The notes beneath the pieces are model-generated. The model was not told where the DNA came from, ran no database searches, and saw nothing but the letters and a program-made list of their open reading frames with translations. From assembly GCA_009911175.1 (NCBI GenBank), contig QXWX01000036.1:1-64000 (forward strand): a DNA stretch of 64,000 nucleotides, read 5' to 3'. Of the stretch, positions 25,810 through 34,939 are shown piece by piece. This DNA is from Lachnospiraceae bacterium. GTDB taxonomy: Bacteria; Bacillota_A; Clostridia; Lachnospirales; Lachnospiraceae. Made by a program: the position numbers and the translations under genes. Each line of letters begins with the position of its first letter. Position 1 is the first letter of the stretch.

Positions 25810-27342
25810 ATGGAAAAATTAAGGGTTATTATTATTGACGATGAAATGCTGATCAGGAAGCTGATACGCATGAAAATGGATCTGGAGGGATTGAACCTGG
25901 AATTGGCCGGGGAATACCAGGACGGCGCCGATGCTGTCGAAGCTCTGGATTCGGTCAGGCCGGATATCATAATCAGCGATATCTGCATGCCGGAAGTGGA
26001 CGGGCTGAGCTTCAGCGAAAAATGTATCGAATTATTTCCGGATATCAAAATCATCATCCTGACAGGATATGATGATTTCGATTACGCAAGGCGGGGGATT
26101 AAGGCAGGGATTTTTGATTACCTTATGAAACCTGTCCGGGCTGACGAACTGAATGCCACACTGAAAAAGGCAGCTGACGAGATCTTGAAGCTGAGACTGC
26201 AGAAGGCAAAACAGAAAAAGCTGCTGGAAGAAATGGAACGCAATATTCCTGCCTTAAGGGACATTTATATCAACCGGATCCTGCTGCAGGAGCGCGCGGA
26301 GGATGATATTGAAAAAGAACTGGACAAATATGGAGTGAAGGTCAATACAGGGAAGGATCGGGGCATCAAGGTTGGGATTATCGCAATTAAAGAAAGCGTC
26401 TCCCAGTTGGGGCTGACAGAGCAGATCATGGAAGAGGCAAAGTCATTTTACCAGAGTGACGACGATATCATAGTGCTGCGGGATCACTGGAACCGGATTG
26501 TTGCGGTGACGGATAGTATGGACGTACCATTTGAGGAATGCATGGATATCCTGATCTCTATTATCCAGAAAAAATTTCACTGCCATGTAAGCACCGGAAT
26601 ATCCGAGGGATATCCAGGCTGGAACAGCATTCACAGCGCTTATGCGGATGCGCTGGATGACATGAAAAAGAAACATGGCACCAGAGCCGGCGGCGCAGGC
26701 GCGAAAGAAACGGAATTTTACGGACTGTGGGGAGAACTGACAGAATCGGTGAAAAACGGATTTGCTGAGGAATCCCTGGAAATGGTAGAGCGGATTTTTT
26801 CCGCTCCTGAGCCGTCTTTTCCGGAGCAACAGAAGAAGGTTATGATCTGCTGCCAGAAAATGTACGCGGACCTGGAAGTAAACCAACAGAAAGTCCTGTT
26901 TGATAAAATGTTAAAATGGTGCTGTACAATGGATCAGCTGAAACGCTGTGTGGATAATATCGTTTCTGAACTCCTTATCAGAAAGAAGCTGGAATGCAAC
27001 TGCCGGAACAGCGATCTGGTCGTGCGGATCATCAAATATATGCTGGAAAACATTCGGAACGAGAAACTGAGTCTGAACCTCCTTGCGCGGGAATTTTCCA
27101 TAAGCACCAGTTATCTCAGCCGTCTGCTGAAGCAGTTCACAGGACGGAGCTATGGCGAGATCCTTTCAGACATCCGGTTCATGAGGATGATCGAGCTTAT
27201 GAATACAACCCGCATGAAAGACTGCGATATCGGGGGGCAGATCGGGATCAACGACGCGCATTACCTCAGTATCTGGTTTAAAAAGATTTCCGGATATTCG
27301 GTAACGGAATATCGGAAAAACATGAACATCAGTCCTCTCTAA
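25810..27342 (+). CDS. YesN-type response regulator with AraC DNA-binding domain
   Basis: A 510-residue regulator. The receiver domain (about 1-125) has DDE near 10-12, phosphoacceptor Asp57 in IIISDICMPE and Lys in FDYLMKPVR. A long central region of unknown role is followed by two AraC helix-turn-helices: NLLAREFSISTSYLSRLLKQFTG and DIGGQIGINDAHYLSIWFKK. The start at ATG 25810 follows GGAGAATAGT and the kinase stop codon almost directly; the longer frame from 25792 overlaps the kinase. It likely activates the downstream ABC/glycosidase genes. Confidence 0.9.
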   Translation: MEKLRVIIIDDEMLIRKLIRMKMDLEGLNLELAGEYQDGADAVEALDSVRPDIIISDICMPEVDGLSFSEKCIELFPDIKIIILTGYDDFDYARRGIKAGIFDYLMKPVRADELNATLKKAADEILKLRLQKAKQKKLLEEMERNIPALRDIYINRILLQERAEDDIEKELDKYGVKVNTGKDRGIKVGIIAIKESVSQLGLTEQIMEEAKSFYQSDDDIIVLRDHWNRIVAVTDSMDVPFEECMDILISIIQKKFHCHVSTGISEGYPGWNSIHSAYADALDDMKKKHGTRAGGAGAKETEFYGLWGELTESVKNGFAEESLEMVERIFSAPEPSFPEQQKKVMICCQKMYADLEVNQQKVLFDKMLKWCCTMDQLKRCVDNIVSELLIRKKLECNCRNSDLVVRIIKYMLENIRNEKLSLNLLAREFSISTSYLSRLLKQFTGRSYGEILSDIRFMRMIELMNTTRMKDCDIGGQIGINDAHYLSIWFKKISGYSVTEYRKNMNISPL

Positions 27343-27369
27343 AACAAAATAATGAAACCCGAAGGAAGA

Positions 27370-27431
27370 AAAGAGCAGGAAAATGAAACATTCTCTCATG
27401 GTTTGTGAATGTATTTACCTGCTCTTTTTTT
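27370..27431 (+). terminator. Rho-independent terminator after YesM/YesN
   Basis: AAAGAGCAGG (27370-27379) pairs with CCTGCTCTTT (27418-27427) and runs into TTTTTTT. It isolates the regulator pair from the transport operon. Confidence 0.8.
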
Positions 27432-27503
27432 GTATAATGTCATATATCAGGAGAGAAAACTCCATAAAAGCATCACAAAATAATTCCAGAGGAGGGAAAA
27501 AGG

Positions 27504-28844
27504 ATGAAAAAGATTTTCAAAAAAACAAGTGCCTTATTTGTGGCAGCTTCTATGACGCTGGCGCTTGCAGCCTGCGCGGGCGGGGGCTCAGGGACAGAGA
27601 AGACCGGCGGAGAGGGACAGGCAGAAGGCGGAAGCGATGCCGGGGAGGAGATTACTCTGACAATCTGGCACCAGTCTGTATCAGATACGGATCCTGTGAA
27701 AAAGATCATTGAGGATTCCGTAGAGGAGTATCACAAGCTGCATCCCAACATCACGATTGAGCAGGACGGCGTTACGGGAGAGCAGTATAAGACCAAGATC
27801 AAGACGGCATTTGCCGCAGGGGAAGCTCCCGATATCTCTTACATGTTCAGCGGAGGAAGCTTTGTAAAACCGTATATTGACGCAGGATATCTGCTTCCGA
27901 TAGATGAATATCTCAGCGAAGAGACGAAAAGCAAAGTGCTTCCGGGGATGCTTGACGGATGTACATTTGACGGAAAAGTCTATACCCTGCCCACGGTCAC
28001 ATTTCTGGCAAACCTGTACTGCAATACGGAAATGTTCGACAAGGCGGGCGCAAAGATCCCGACCACGTGGGATGAGCTCTTAGAAGCTATAGAAAAACTG
28101 AATGACGCAGGGATGACTCCTATCATGATGGGAGAAAAAGACCGGTGGCCGGGAATGTACTGGTATGATATCGTTTCTGCAAGGACAGCGGGAAACAAAG
28201 GGCTGGAAGAAGCATTCGGCGACCCGTCCAAGTTCAACTCCGAACCGTTTATCAAAGCGGCGGAGAAGATGCAGGAGCTTGTCAATGCAAAGGCATTCAA
28301 CGAAAATATGATGAGTATGAGCTACGACGAGATGGTAGAAGGGTTTGCGGCCGGCCAGGGAGCGATGCTGTTCCAGGCGAACTGGGTTCATCCCTCGATC
28401 CAGGCAGATTCATCGGCTACAAAGGGAAAGGTTACCTGTGTTTCCTTCCCGGTGATTGAAGGAATGGCAGGCAGCGAGACAGAATTTTCAGGAGGCAGCT
28501 CCGACGGGTACTATATCAATGTGAACTGTGAACATCCGGAAGAAGCCGTAGAATATCTTTCCTACCTGAGTGAAAAGATCGGCCGGGACGGCTACCAGCA
28601 GGGCGCGGGTCTTCCATGCTGGAATACCGAAGATGTGGATACATCAGGACTGAGCGTGCTGGATACGGAATCTGCGGCGCTGATGGAAACAGGTACTTCG
28701 TATATTACATGGTGGGATAATATTTTCCCGGCAGAAGATTCAGAGACCTACAAGGATCTGGTAGCGCAGCTGATGGCTTTAAAGATTACTCCGGAAGAAT
28801 TTGCGGAAAGTATGTCTAAATTAAGTCCGTCTGAATTTTATTAA
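27504..28844 (+). CDS. Sugar ABC transporter solute-binding lipoprotein
   Basis: Captures an oligosaccharide outside the membrane for the two permeases downstream. The 446 residues begin with signal peptide MKKIFKKTSALFVAASMTL and lipobox LAAC (Cys24), then a Gly/Glu-rich linker and the family-1 binding fold: ITLTIWHQSVSD, AAGEAPDISYMFSGGS and FQANWVHPSIQ. AGGAGGGAAAAAGG is the ribosome site. Regulation by the preceding YesM/YesN pair is expected. No ATPase is present, so a shared MsmK-type ATPase is presumably used. Confidence 0.92.
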   Translation: MKKIFKKTSALFVAASMTLALAACAGGGSGTEKTGGEGQAEGGSDAGEEITLTIWHQSVSDTDPVKKIIEDSVEEYHKLHPNITIEQDGVTGEQYKTKIKTAFAAGEAPDISYMFSGGSFVKPYIDAGYLLPIDEYLSEETKSKVLPGMLDGCTFDGKVYTLPTVTFLANLYCNTEMFDKAGAKIPTTWDELLEAIEKLNDAGMTPIMMGEKDRWPGMYWYDIVSARTAGNKGLEEAFGDPSKFNSEPFIKAAEKMQELVNAKAFNENMMSMSYDEMVEGFAAGQGAMLFQANWVHPSIQADSSATKGKVTCVSFPVIEGMAGSETEFSGGSSDGYYINVNCEHPEEAVEYLSYLSEKIGRDGYQQGAGLPCWNTEDVDTSGLSVLDTESAALMETGTSYITWWDNIFPAEDSETYKDLVAQLMALKITPEEFAESMSKLSPSEFY

Positions 28845-28871
28845 GGCATTCGGATTTCACGTGACCATACT

Positions 28872-28949
28872 CCCGGGACGGCCTGACCGGACATCCCGGG
28901 GGCTGCGGCAAGACATGAAAGGGGTTACTCGGTTTCAGGTAATCCCTTT
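28872..28949 (+). terminator. Two hairpins between binding protein and permease genes
   Basis: CCCGGGA (28872-28878) pairs with TCCCGGG (28894-28900), and AAAGGGGTTAC (28918-28928) with GTAATCCCTTT (28939-28949). They probably protect or partly terminate the message, giving more binding protein than permease, as is common in such operons. Confidence 0.6.
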
Positions 28950-28979
28950 TACTTTATCTAAGGGAAGGAGACGCAAAAA

Positions 28980-29852
28980 ATGCGAAAAATTTTATCCAAC
29001 AAACAGGCAATTGTGCTGTTCATGCTTCCGACAATGCTTCTGATCGCAGTCTTTGTCGTGATCCCGATCGCTATGTCCGTTTATTACAGCCTTTTGGACT
29101 GGGACGGAATTGGGGCAGGGATATTTGTCGGACTGCGGAATTATAAAGAAATGTTTCTTGATACCAGGTTCGTTAATTCGGTGAAAAATTCCCTGCTGTA
29201 CGCTGCGCTTTCATTGTGCCTGCAGATTCCGTTTTCACTGTTTCTGGCGATTGTTGTAGCAAATGTGTCCAGAGGGGAAAAATTTTACCGTACAACTTTT
29301 TTTATACCGGTGATCATTTCCAGTGTTGTGATCGGACAGCTGTGGCAGAAGATCTATAACGGAGATTACGGTCTGTTAAATGCGGTCCTCGGCATGTTCG
29401 GCTTTGCCGGGCAAGACTGGCTGGGACAGGAAAGTACGGCTCTGATGGCAGCATTTATCCCGAATCTGTGGCAGTATGTCGGTTATCATATGCTGATCAT
29501 GTACGCGGGTATAAAGTCCATTTCGCCGGATATCTGTGAGGCGGCAAAGATCGACGGGGCAAACCGGGTTCAGATCGCGTTTAAGATTACGATTCCGTTG
29601 TTAAAGCCGATCCTTCAGGTGTGCGTCACATTTTCATTGATCGGTGCTTTGAAGATCTTTGACCTGATCTACGTACTGACCGGAGGAGGACCCTTCTTCT
29701 CCACGGAAGTGCCGACGATCTATATGTATAAAACGGTATTTGATTCCTTTAACTATGGCTATGGAAGCGCCATTTCTATTTTTGTGATCCTGGAATGCCT
29801 GCTGCTGACAGTTGTGCTAAGGACATTTTTCAGAGAAAAGGAGGAAGCATAA
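28980..29852 (+). CDS. Sugar ABC transporter permease (MalF/UgpA type)
   Basis: A 290-residue inner-membrane protein with six segments: MLPTMLLIAVFVVIPIAMSVYY first, then the ATPase-docking EAA loop ICEAAKIDGANRVQIAFKITIP around residue 180. It pairs with the next permease, whose start overlaps its stop (TAATG). AAGGGAAGGAGACGC precedes the start. Confidence 0.92.
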   Translation: MRKILSNKQAIVLFMLPTMLLIAVFVVIPIAMSVYYSLLDWDGIGAGIFVGLRNYKEMFLDTRFVNSVKNSLLYAALSLCLQIPFSLFLAIVVANVSRGEKFYRTTFFIPVIISSVVIGQLWQKIYNGDYGLLNAVLGMFGFAGQDWLGQESTALMAAFIPNLWQYVGYHMLIMYAGIKSISPDICEAAKIDGANRVQIAFKITIPLLKPILQVCVTFSLIGALKIFDLIYVLTGGGPFFSTEVPTIYMYKTVFDSFNYGYGSAISIFVILECLLLTVVLRTFFREKEEA

Positions 29853-30691
29853 TGAATACAAAGGGTCCGAGAAATATAAAAACAATTATTACACATGCAT
29901 TTCTGCTGATCTTTGCGTTTATCCAGGTATATCCGATTTTCTGGCTGTTTGAATTTTCACTGAAAGACAATAGCGAGATCTTCGGCGGAAATATTGCCGG
30001 ACTGCCTGAGCACTGGAGGTTTAGTAATTACGCGACAGCATTTTTCAACGCAAATATCATGCAGTATTTTTTAAACAGCGTACTGGTCACAGGTGTTACC
30101 ATTCTCGTGACGCTGGTGGCGGCGGCAACTGCGGCTTATGCAATTTCCCGTATGATCTGGCGGGGGAGAGAGACGATGCTCAAGGTGATCCTTCTGGGGA
30201 TGATGGTGCCGATCCATGCAGCCCTGCTTCCGTTGTTTATCATTTTAAGCAAGACGCATCTGCTGAATTCCTACTGGTCGCTGATCATACCTTATGTGGC
30301 ATTCGGACTGCCCATGGCAATCTACCTGTTTACAAGCTTTATGGCATCCATACCCAAGGAAATGGAAGAGGCTGCGGCGATTGACGGCTGCGGGATCTAT
30401 CAGATGTTTTTCCGCATTATATTCCCGCTGATCCGGCCCGCGATCGCGACCGTGAGTATCTTTACCTTTATTTCTTCCTGGAATGAGCTGATGTTTGCGG
30501 TCACATTTATCAATAAATCGGAATATAAAACACTAACGGTCGGCATTATGTCGATGGTCGGAGCATATACCACCAAGTGGGGCGAGATCGGCGCCGGTCT
30601 GATGATCGCCACGATTCCTACGGTGATCGTATATCTGCTGCTCAGCGAGCAGGTACAGAACAGTCTGGTTGCAGGAGCGGTAAAGGGGTGA
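29852..30691 (+). CDS. Sugar ABC transporter permease (MalG/UgpE type)
   Basis: A 279-residue protein with six membrane segments and the EAA loop MEEAAAIDGCGIYQMFFRII. The start ATG shares its A with the stop of the previous gene, and AAAGGAGG lies at 29839-29846, so the longer open frame from 29795 is not used. It forms the second half of the channel with the preceding permease. Confidence 0.92.
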   Translation: MNTKGPRNIKTIITHAFLLIFAFIQVYPIFWLFEFSLKDNSEIFGGNIAGLPEHWRFSNYATAFFNANIMQYFLNSVLVTGVTILVTLVAAATAAYAISRMIWRGRETMLKVILLGMMVPIHAALLPLFIILSKTHLLNSYWSLIIPYVAFGLPMAIYLFTSFMASIPKEMEEAAAIDGCGIYQMFFRIIFPLIRPAIATVSIFTFISSWNELMFAVTFINKSEYKTLTVGIMSMVGAYTTKWGEIGAGLMIATIPTVIVYLLLSEQVQNSLVAGAVKG

Positions 30692-30695
30692 TAAA

Positions 30696-32261
30696 ATGGA
30701 AAAGAGCGCAAAACTGGCGGTTTATGCCGACCATACGAGAAATACGATCAGTAAAAACATTTTCGGACATTTTATGGAGCATTCTGTAGATGTGATCTAC
30801 GGAAGCGTGTTCGATCCGGAAAGCCCGCTGGCGGATGAGGACGGTTTTCGGCGGGATGTGCTGGAAGCATTGAGGGACGCGAAGGTTCCGATGCTGAGAT
30901 ATCCGGGAGGAAATTTTGTATCCAACTATCACTGGGAAGACGGGATCGGCCCCAGGGAGAAACGGCCAAAGTGTTTTGATTACGCATGGCTTGCAGAAGA
31001 CGATAACCGGATGGGCACGGTCGAATTTATCAAGCTCTGCAGAAAAACCGGAGCAGAGCCGTACCTCTGTGTCAATATGGGCAGCGGGACGGCCGAGGAG
31101 GCCATGCATTGGGTGGAATTTTGCAATGGTACGGGGAATACCCGCTATGCCGCCCTGCGGAAAAGCCTGGGGTATGAGGAGCCTTTTCATGTAAAATACT
31201 GGGGACTCGGAAATGAACTGTACGGAGACTGGCAGTTCGGCGCAATGAATGCCTCGGATTACGCAAAAAAGGCGCTGGATTTTGCCAAGGCCATGAAGTG
31301 GATGGATCCGGAGATCGAGCTTGTAGCCTGTGGCTATGACCTGGGAAGCGACTGGAATTATGAGGTCGCGCGGGTTCTGAAGCCGCTGATCGGCCATCTG
31401 GCGATTCACCATTATTCCATCGGCTACGGGATTTTTACAGATGAGGATTACAGGCAGTGCATGTATATCCCGGATTATATCACGAAGCTCACCAATGCGG
31501 CCAGGGCCTCCGTGGTGGCAGGCACCAACGACGCGCTGTCTGAGATCAAGATTGCCTGGGATGAATGGAATACCCATGCATGGGATCTGGAAAAAAAGGA
31601 TGACGACCGGAATTATACATTGAGGAACGCCGTCCTGACAGCCGGAATCCTTCATTCCTTTATCCGAAGCAGCGATATTGTGGAGATTGCAGGATATTCG
31701 CCCTTCGTGAATGTATGCGGAGCGATTTCTGTCAAAAAGGATCGGGTGCTCAAACGCCCCCAATACTATGTATTTGAACTGCTCTCAAAGGTGTTCGGCG
31801 AATGTACGGAATATGTGGAGACACGGCTGGAGTGTGACACCTGTTCCATGCCGGAGGTCATTGACTATTCAAACCGTCCGGCGGAGGCAAAATTTGCTCT
31901 CAACGCAAAAACCACTGTCCGTTATGTGGAGACCGGTTATCTGGACTGTGCGGCGTCGATGAACCGGGAGAGGTCCCGGCTGGCGTTATCTCTGATCAAC
32001 AAAAGCGAGGACAGGGACTACACGGTGGATGTCTCCGTATTCGGGAGCAGCGCTGTATGGAAGGATGCGGTCGGTTATGAATTGTACCATCCGGATTTTG
32101 ACGCGGCCAATACCGTCCAGGATCCGGAACAGGTGGTGATCCGGGAGGCGCATCCGGTTTCGGAGGAAGGGAAGATTTATCTGAAAAGGCATTCCCTGAC
32201 GGTTGTGGTGATGAATTTGTTGCAGGGAGAGGAATCATGGACAGAAAAGAAGCAAGACTAA
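30696..32261 (+). CDS. GH51 alpha-L-arabinofuranosidase
   Basis: A 521-residue intracellular enzyme removing arabinofuranosyl side groups from arabinoxylan or arabinan oligosaccharides. It has LRYPGGNFVSNYHWEDGIGP, the acid/base motif WGLGNELYG (Glu174) and the nucleophile in KIAWDEWN (Glu290), with a C-terminal beta domain. No signal peptide. The start follows the permease stop by four bases and the end overlaps the GH3 gene by 25 bases, so import and hydrolysis are co-expressed. Confidence 0.93.
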   Translation: MEKSAKLAVYADHTRNTISKNIFGHFMEHSVDVIYGSVFDPESPLADEDGFRRDVLEALRDAKVPMLRYPGGNFVSNYHWEDGIGPREKRPKCFDYAWLAEDDNRMGTVEFIKLCRKTGAEPYLCVNMGSGTAEEAMHWVEFCNGTGNTRYAALRKSLGYEEPFHVKYWGLGNELYGDWQFGAMNASDYAKKALDFAKAMKWMDPEIELVACGYDLGSDWNYEVARVLKPLIGHLAIHHYSIGYGIFTDEDYRQCMYIPDYITKLTNAARASVVAGTNDALSEIKIAWDEWNTHAWDLEKKDDDRNYTLRNAVLTAGILHSFIRSSDIVEIAGYSPFVNVCGAISVKKDRVLKRPQYYVFELLSKVFGECTEYVETRLECDTCSMPEVIDYSNRPAEAKFALNAKTTVRYVETGYLDCAASMNRERSRLALSLINKSEDRDYTVDVSVFGSSAVWKDAVGYELYHPDFDAANTVQDPEQVVIREAHPVSEEGKIYLKRHSLTVVVMNLLQGEESWTEKKQD

Positions 32262-34357
32262 AGGCACAGGAGTTGGTCGCGCGGATGACGATCGAAGAGA
32301 AAGCTTCCCAGTTAAAATTTGACGCGGAAGCCATCCCGCGGTTAGACATTCCTGCCTATAACTGGTGGAACGAGGCGCTGCACGGAGTCGCAAGAGCAGG
32401 AACGGCGACGGTATTTCCCCAGGCGATTGCGCTGGGAGCCGCGTTCGACACGGAGCTTATGGAAGAGATCGGAAGCTGCATTGCGGCTGAGGGACGCGCG
32501 AAATATAACGAAAGCAAAAAACACGGCGACCGGGATATTTATAAGGGACTTACCTTCTGGGCTCCAAATGTCAATATTTTCCGGGATCCAAGATGGGGAC
32601 GCGGGCATGAGACCTACGGAGAAGATCCATATCTTACATCAAGGCTGGCCGTTCCCTTTATCCGGGGGCTGCAGGGAAATGGGGAATATCTGAAGACGGC
32701 GGCCTGCGCCAAGCACTTTGCCGTACATTCAGGACCGGAGGCAAAGCGGCACTTTTTTAATGCCGAAGCTACGAAAAAGGATCTCGAAGAGACTTATCTT
32801 CCTGCCTTTGAAGCCTGCGTGAAAGAGGCAGAGGTGGAAGCGGTCATGGGCGCGTACAACCGGACAAACGGGGAGCCCTGCTGCGCGAGCAAAACCCTGA
32901 TGCAGGATTACCTGCGGGGAAAATGGGGATTCGAGGGGCATTATGTATCGGACTGCTGGGCGGTTCGGGATTTTCACGAAAATCATCAGGTGACGGCCCG
33001 CCCCGAGGAATCTGTAAAAATGGCTCTGGAAGCCGGGTGCGATTTGAACTGCGGCTGTACCTATCAGAAAATCCTGAATGCGTACCAGGAGGGCATCATT
33101 GATGAAGCGGATATTACTGAATCCTGCGTAAGGCTTTTTACGACAAGATTTCTGCTTGGAATGTTTACGGAGACGGAATACGACAAAATTTCTTATCTGG
33201 AAGTGGAGAGTCCGGAGCATCTTGCATTGGCGCACAGGGCCGCAAGAGAAAGCATGGTCTTATTAAAAAATGACGGGATCCTCCCGTTAGATCCAGCCAG
33301 GCTGAAAACCATCGGCGTGATCGGCCCCAACGCGGACAGCCGGAGCGCCCTGATCGGCAACTACCATGGAACATCCTCACAGTATATCACGGTATTGGAT
33401 GGGATCCGAAATATTGCAGGCGCGTCCTGCAGGATCCTTTACTCCGAAGGATGTCATCTCTGGAAAGAGAATGTGGAGCATCTGTCATCTCCGGAACAGA
33501 TGGACCGGCTGTCGGAAGCCGCTGCGGTTGCGGAGCATTCGGACGTGGTGATCCTTGTGCTGGGACTGGATGAAACCCTGGAGGGAGAGGAAGGAGATAC
33601 CGGCAATTCCGATGCTTCCGGCGACAAGCAGGATCTTTTGTTCCCACTGTCCCAGAGAAAGCTGACGGAAACCGTTCTGCAGTCGGGGAAGCCGATAGTT
33701 ATCGTGAATATGACAGGAAGCGCTATGGATCTCCGGGCGGCGGACGCACAGGCAAATGCCATCCTGCAGGCATGGTATCCGGGGGCGCGGGGCGGACAGG
33801 ACGCGGCGGAACTACTGTTTGGAATGGCATCGCCTTCCGGAAAGCTGCCGGTGACGTTTTACTGCGGTACGGAGGATCTCCCGGACTTTGAAGATTACTC
33901 CATGAAAAACCGGACCTACCGCTACTATGCCGGGGAAGCGCTGTACCCCTTTGGATATGGGCTGACATATGGGGAATGCCGGGTTGAGAGTGCGGACTGT
34001 GAAAAGACTGCATCGTCGGATGGGCGGCTTGAGGCAGTGAAGATCACCGCGCGGATTCGAAACGGCGGGAAAATGGAGACGGAGGATGTCCTGCAGGTCT
34101 ATGTAAAAGATCTGGACTATCCGGGAGCAGTACTCCATCCAACACTGGCCGCGTTTGCAAGAGTACGGCTTAAGCCAGGGGAAGAAAAGCAGATCGGTCT
34201 GACGGTTGACAGGATGCGGTTTACAAGCGTGGACGAGGATGGAAACAGAGCAATCTATGGGAAACATTTTGAACTGTATGCAGGATTTTCACAGCCGGAT
34301 CCCCGAAGCGAGGAGCTGACCGGGCAGAACTGTGAGAGGATGACAGTGGTTCTTTAA
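32237..34357 (+). CDS. GH3 beta-glycosidase (beta-xylosidase/glucosidase type)
   Basis: A 706-residue intracellular exo-enzyme. The barrel domain carries WWNEALHGVAR, AKHFAVHSGPE and the nucleophile motif YVSDCWAV (Asp239). The alpha/beta sandwich domain has AARESMVLLKNDGILPL and GLDETLEGEEGD. The fibronectin-III-like end has YPFGYGLTYG. The WWNEALHG wording is typical of GH3 beta-xylosidases, which fits the GH51 neighbour and an arabinoxylan diet. Last gene of the operon. Confidence 0.92.
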   Translation: MDRKEARLKAQELVARMTIEEKASQLKFDAEAIPRLDIPAYNWWNEALHGVARAGTATVFPQAIALGAAFDTELMEEIGSCIAAEGRAKYNESKKHGDRDIYKGLTFWAPNVNIFRDPRWGRGHETYGEDPYLTSRLAVPFIRGLQGNGEYLKTAACAKHFAVHSGPEAKRHFFNAEATKKDLEETYLPAFEACVKEAEVEAVMGAYNRTNGEPCCASKTLMQDYLRGKWGFEGHYVSDCWAVRDFHENHQVTARPEESVKMALEAGCDLNCGCTYQKILNAYQEGIIDEADITESCVRLFTTRFLLGMFTETEYDKISYLEVESPEHLALAHRAARESMVLLKNDGILPLDPARLKTIGVIGPNADSRSALIGNYHGTSSQYITVLDGIRNIAGASCRILYSEGCHLWKENVEHLSSPEQMDRLSEAAAVAEHSDVVILVLGLDETLEGEEGDTGNSDASGDKQDLLFPLSQRKLTETVLQSGKPIVIVNMTGSAMDLRAADAQANAILQAWYPGARGGQDAAELLFGMASPSGKLPVTFYCGTEDLPDFEDYSMKNRTYRYYAGEALYPFGYGLTYGECRVESADCEKTASSDGRLEAVKITARIRNGGKMETEDVLQVYVKDLDYPGAVLHPTLAAFARVRLKPGEEKQIGLTVDRMRFTSVDEDGNRAIYGKHFELYAGFSQPDPRSEELTGQNCERMTVVL

Positions 34358-34397
34358 GAGATTGCCCGTTCCCTTGATACAATGCCCATCACAAAAA

Positions 34398-34484
34398 TTT
34401 CCTGGCCGGCTTATATAGTCTTTCTATAAGCCGGCTGTCTTTATGTCATTTTGCGATTATCCGGAAGCTGAAATACAGCTATAT
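34398..34484. repeat. Direct-repeat element, copy A (with terminator hairpin)
   Basis: An ~87-base unit starting TTTCCTGGCCGGCTTATA. GCCGGCTTATA (34405-34415) pairs with TATAAGCCGGC (34425-34435), followed by TGTCTTTATGTCATTTTGC and a second motif GAAGCTGAAATA. A nearly identical copy in the same orientation is at 47889-47977. It terminates the GH3 operon. Confidence 0.75.
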
Positions 34485-34687
34485 TCATATTCTAAAATCC
34501 ATTAGGAGCAATTGTTTGTAACTATTCACAGCTGCTTCACCCGCATGCGCAAAAGCAGTTCTGCTTTTAAATCCTTTTATATTAAATTTTTTAATGAATT
34601 TCTTTGGCCGCTGTAACATTTCGCGGACATTTGGGGTTTACAATGTTCTTATCAACAAGTAAAAAGTCTTGGAAGGAGCATTTGATT

Positions 34688-34939
34688 ATGAATGTATTAC
34701 AAACAATCGACCTGAAAAAGTATTATGGCAGCGAGCCGAACGTCACCCGTGCCCTGGACGGCGATACGGCGGATGAGAGATTCATAGATGAGATTGTGGA
34801 AATGCTGGCTTTGGAAGATAGGCTTATGAATGTGCCGAACAACCTTTCCGGCGGACAGATGCGTGTGGCGATCGCCCGCTGCCTCGTAGAGGAAGGCAAG
34901 CGCGAAAAGGAGGCGGAAGATCATGATATGGCCTTTTGA
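34688..34939 (+). pseudogene. Deleted ABC ATPase of the FtsX-permease exporter
   Basis: MNVLQTIDLKKYYGSEPNVT is a normal start of a MacB/BceA-type ATPase. After RALDGDTADERFIDEIVEML the text is already at the helical domain, so Walker A and the Q-loop are missing. The signature NLSGGQMRVAIARCLVEE remains, but Walker B and the switch His are lost at the end. What is left is 83 residues against the usual 220-250. It cannot hydrolyse ATP. It overlaps the following permease by 17 bases. Confidence 0.85.

Noticed and set aside
30642..31763. 373-codon minus-strand frame opposite GH51
   Set aside because: Antisense shadow; the GH51 frame holds both catalytic Glu residues and a coupled operon position.
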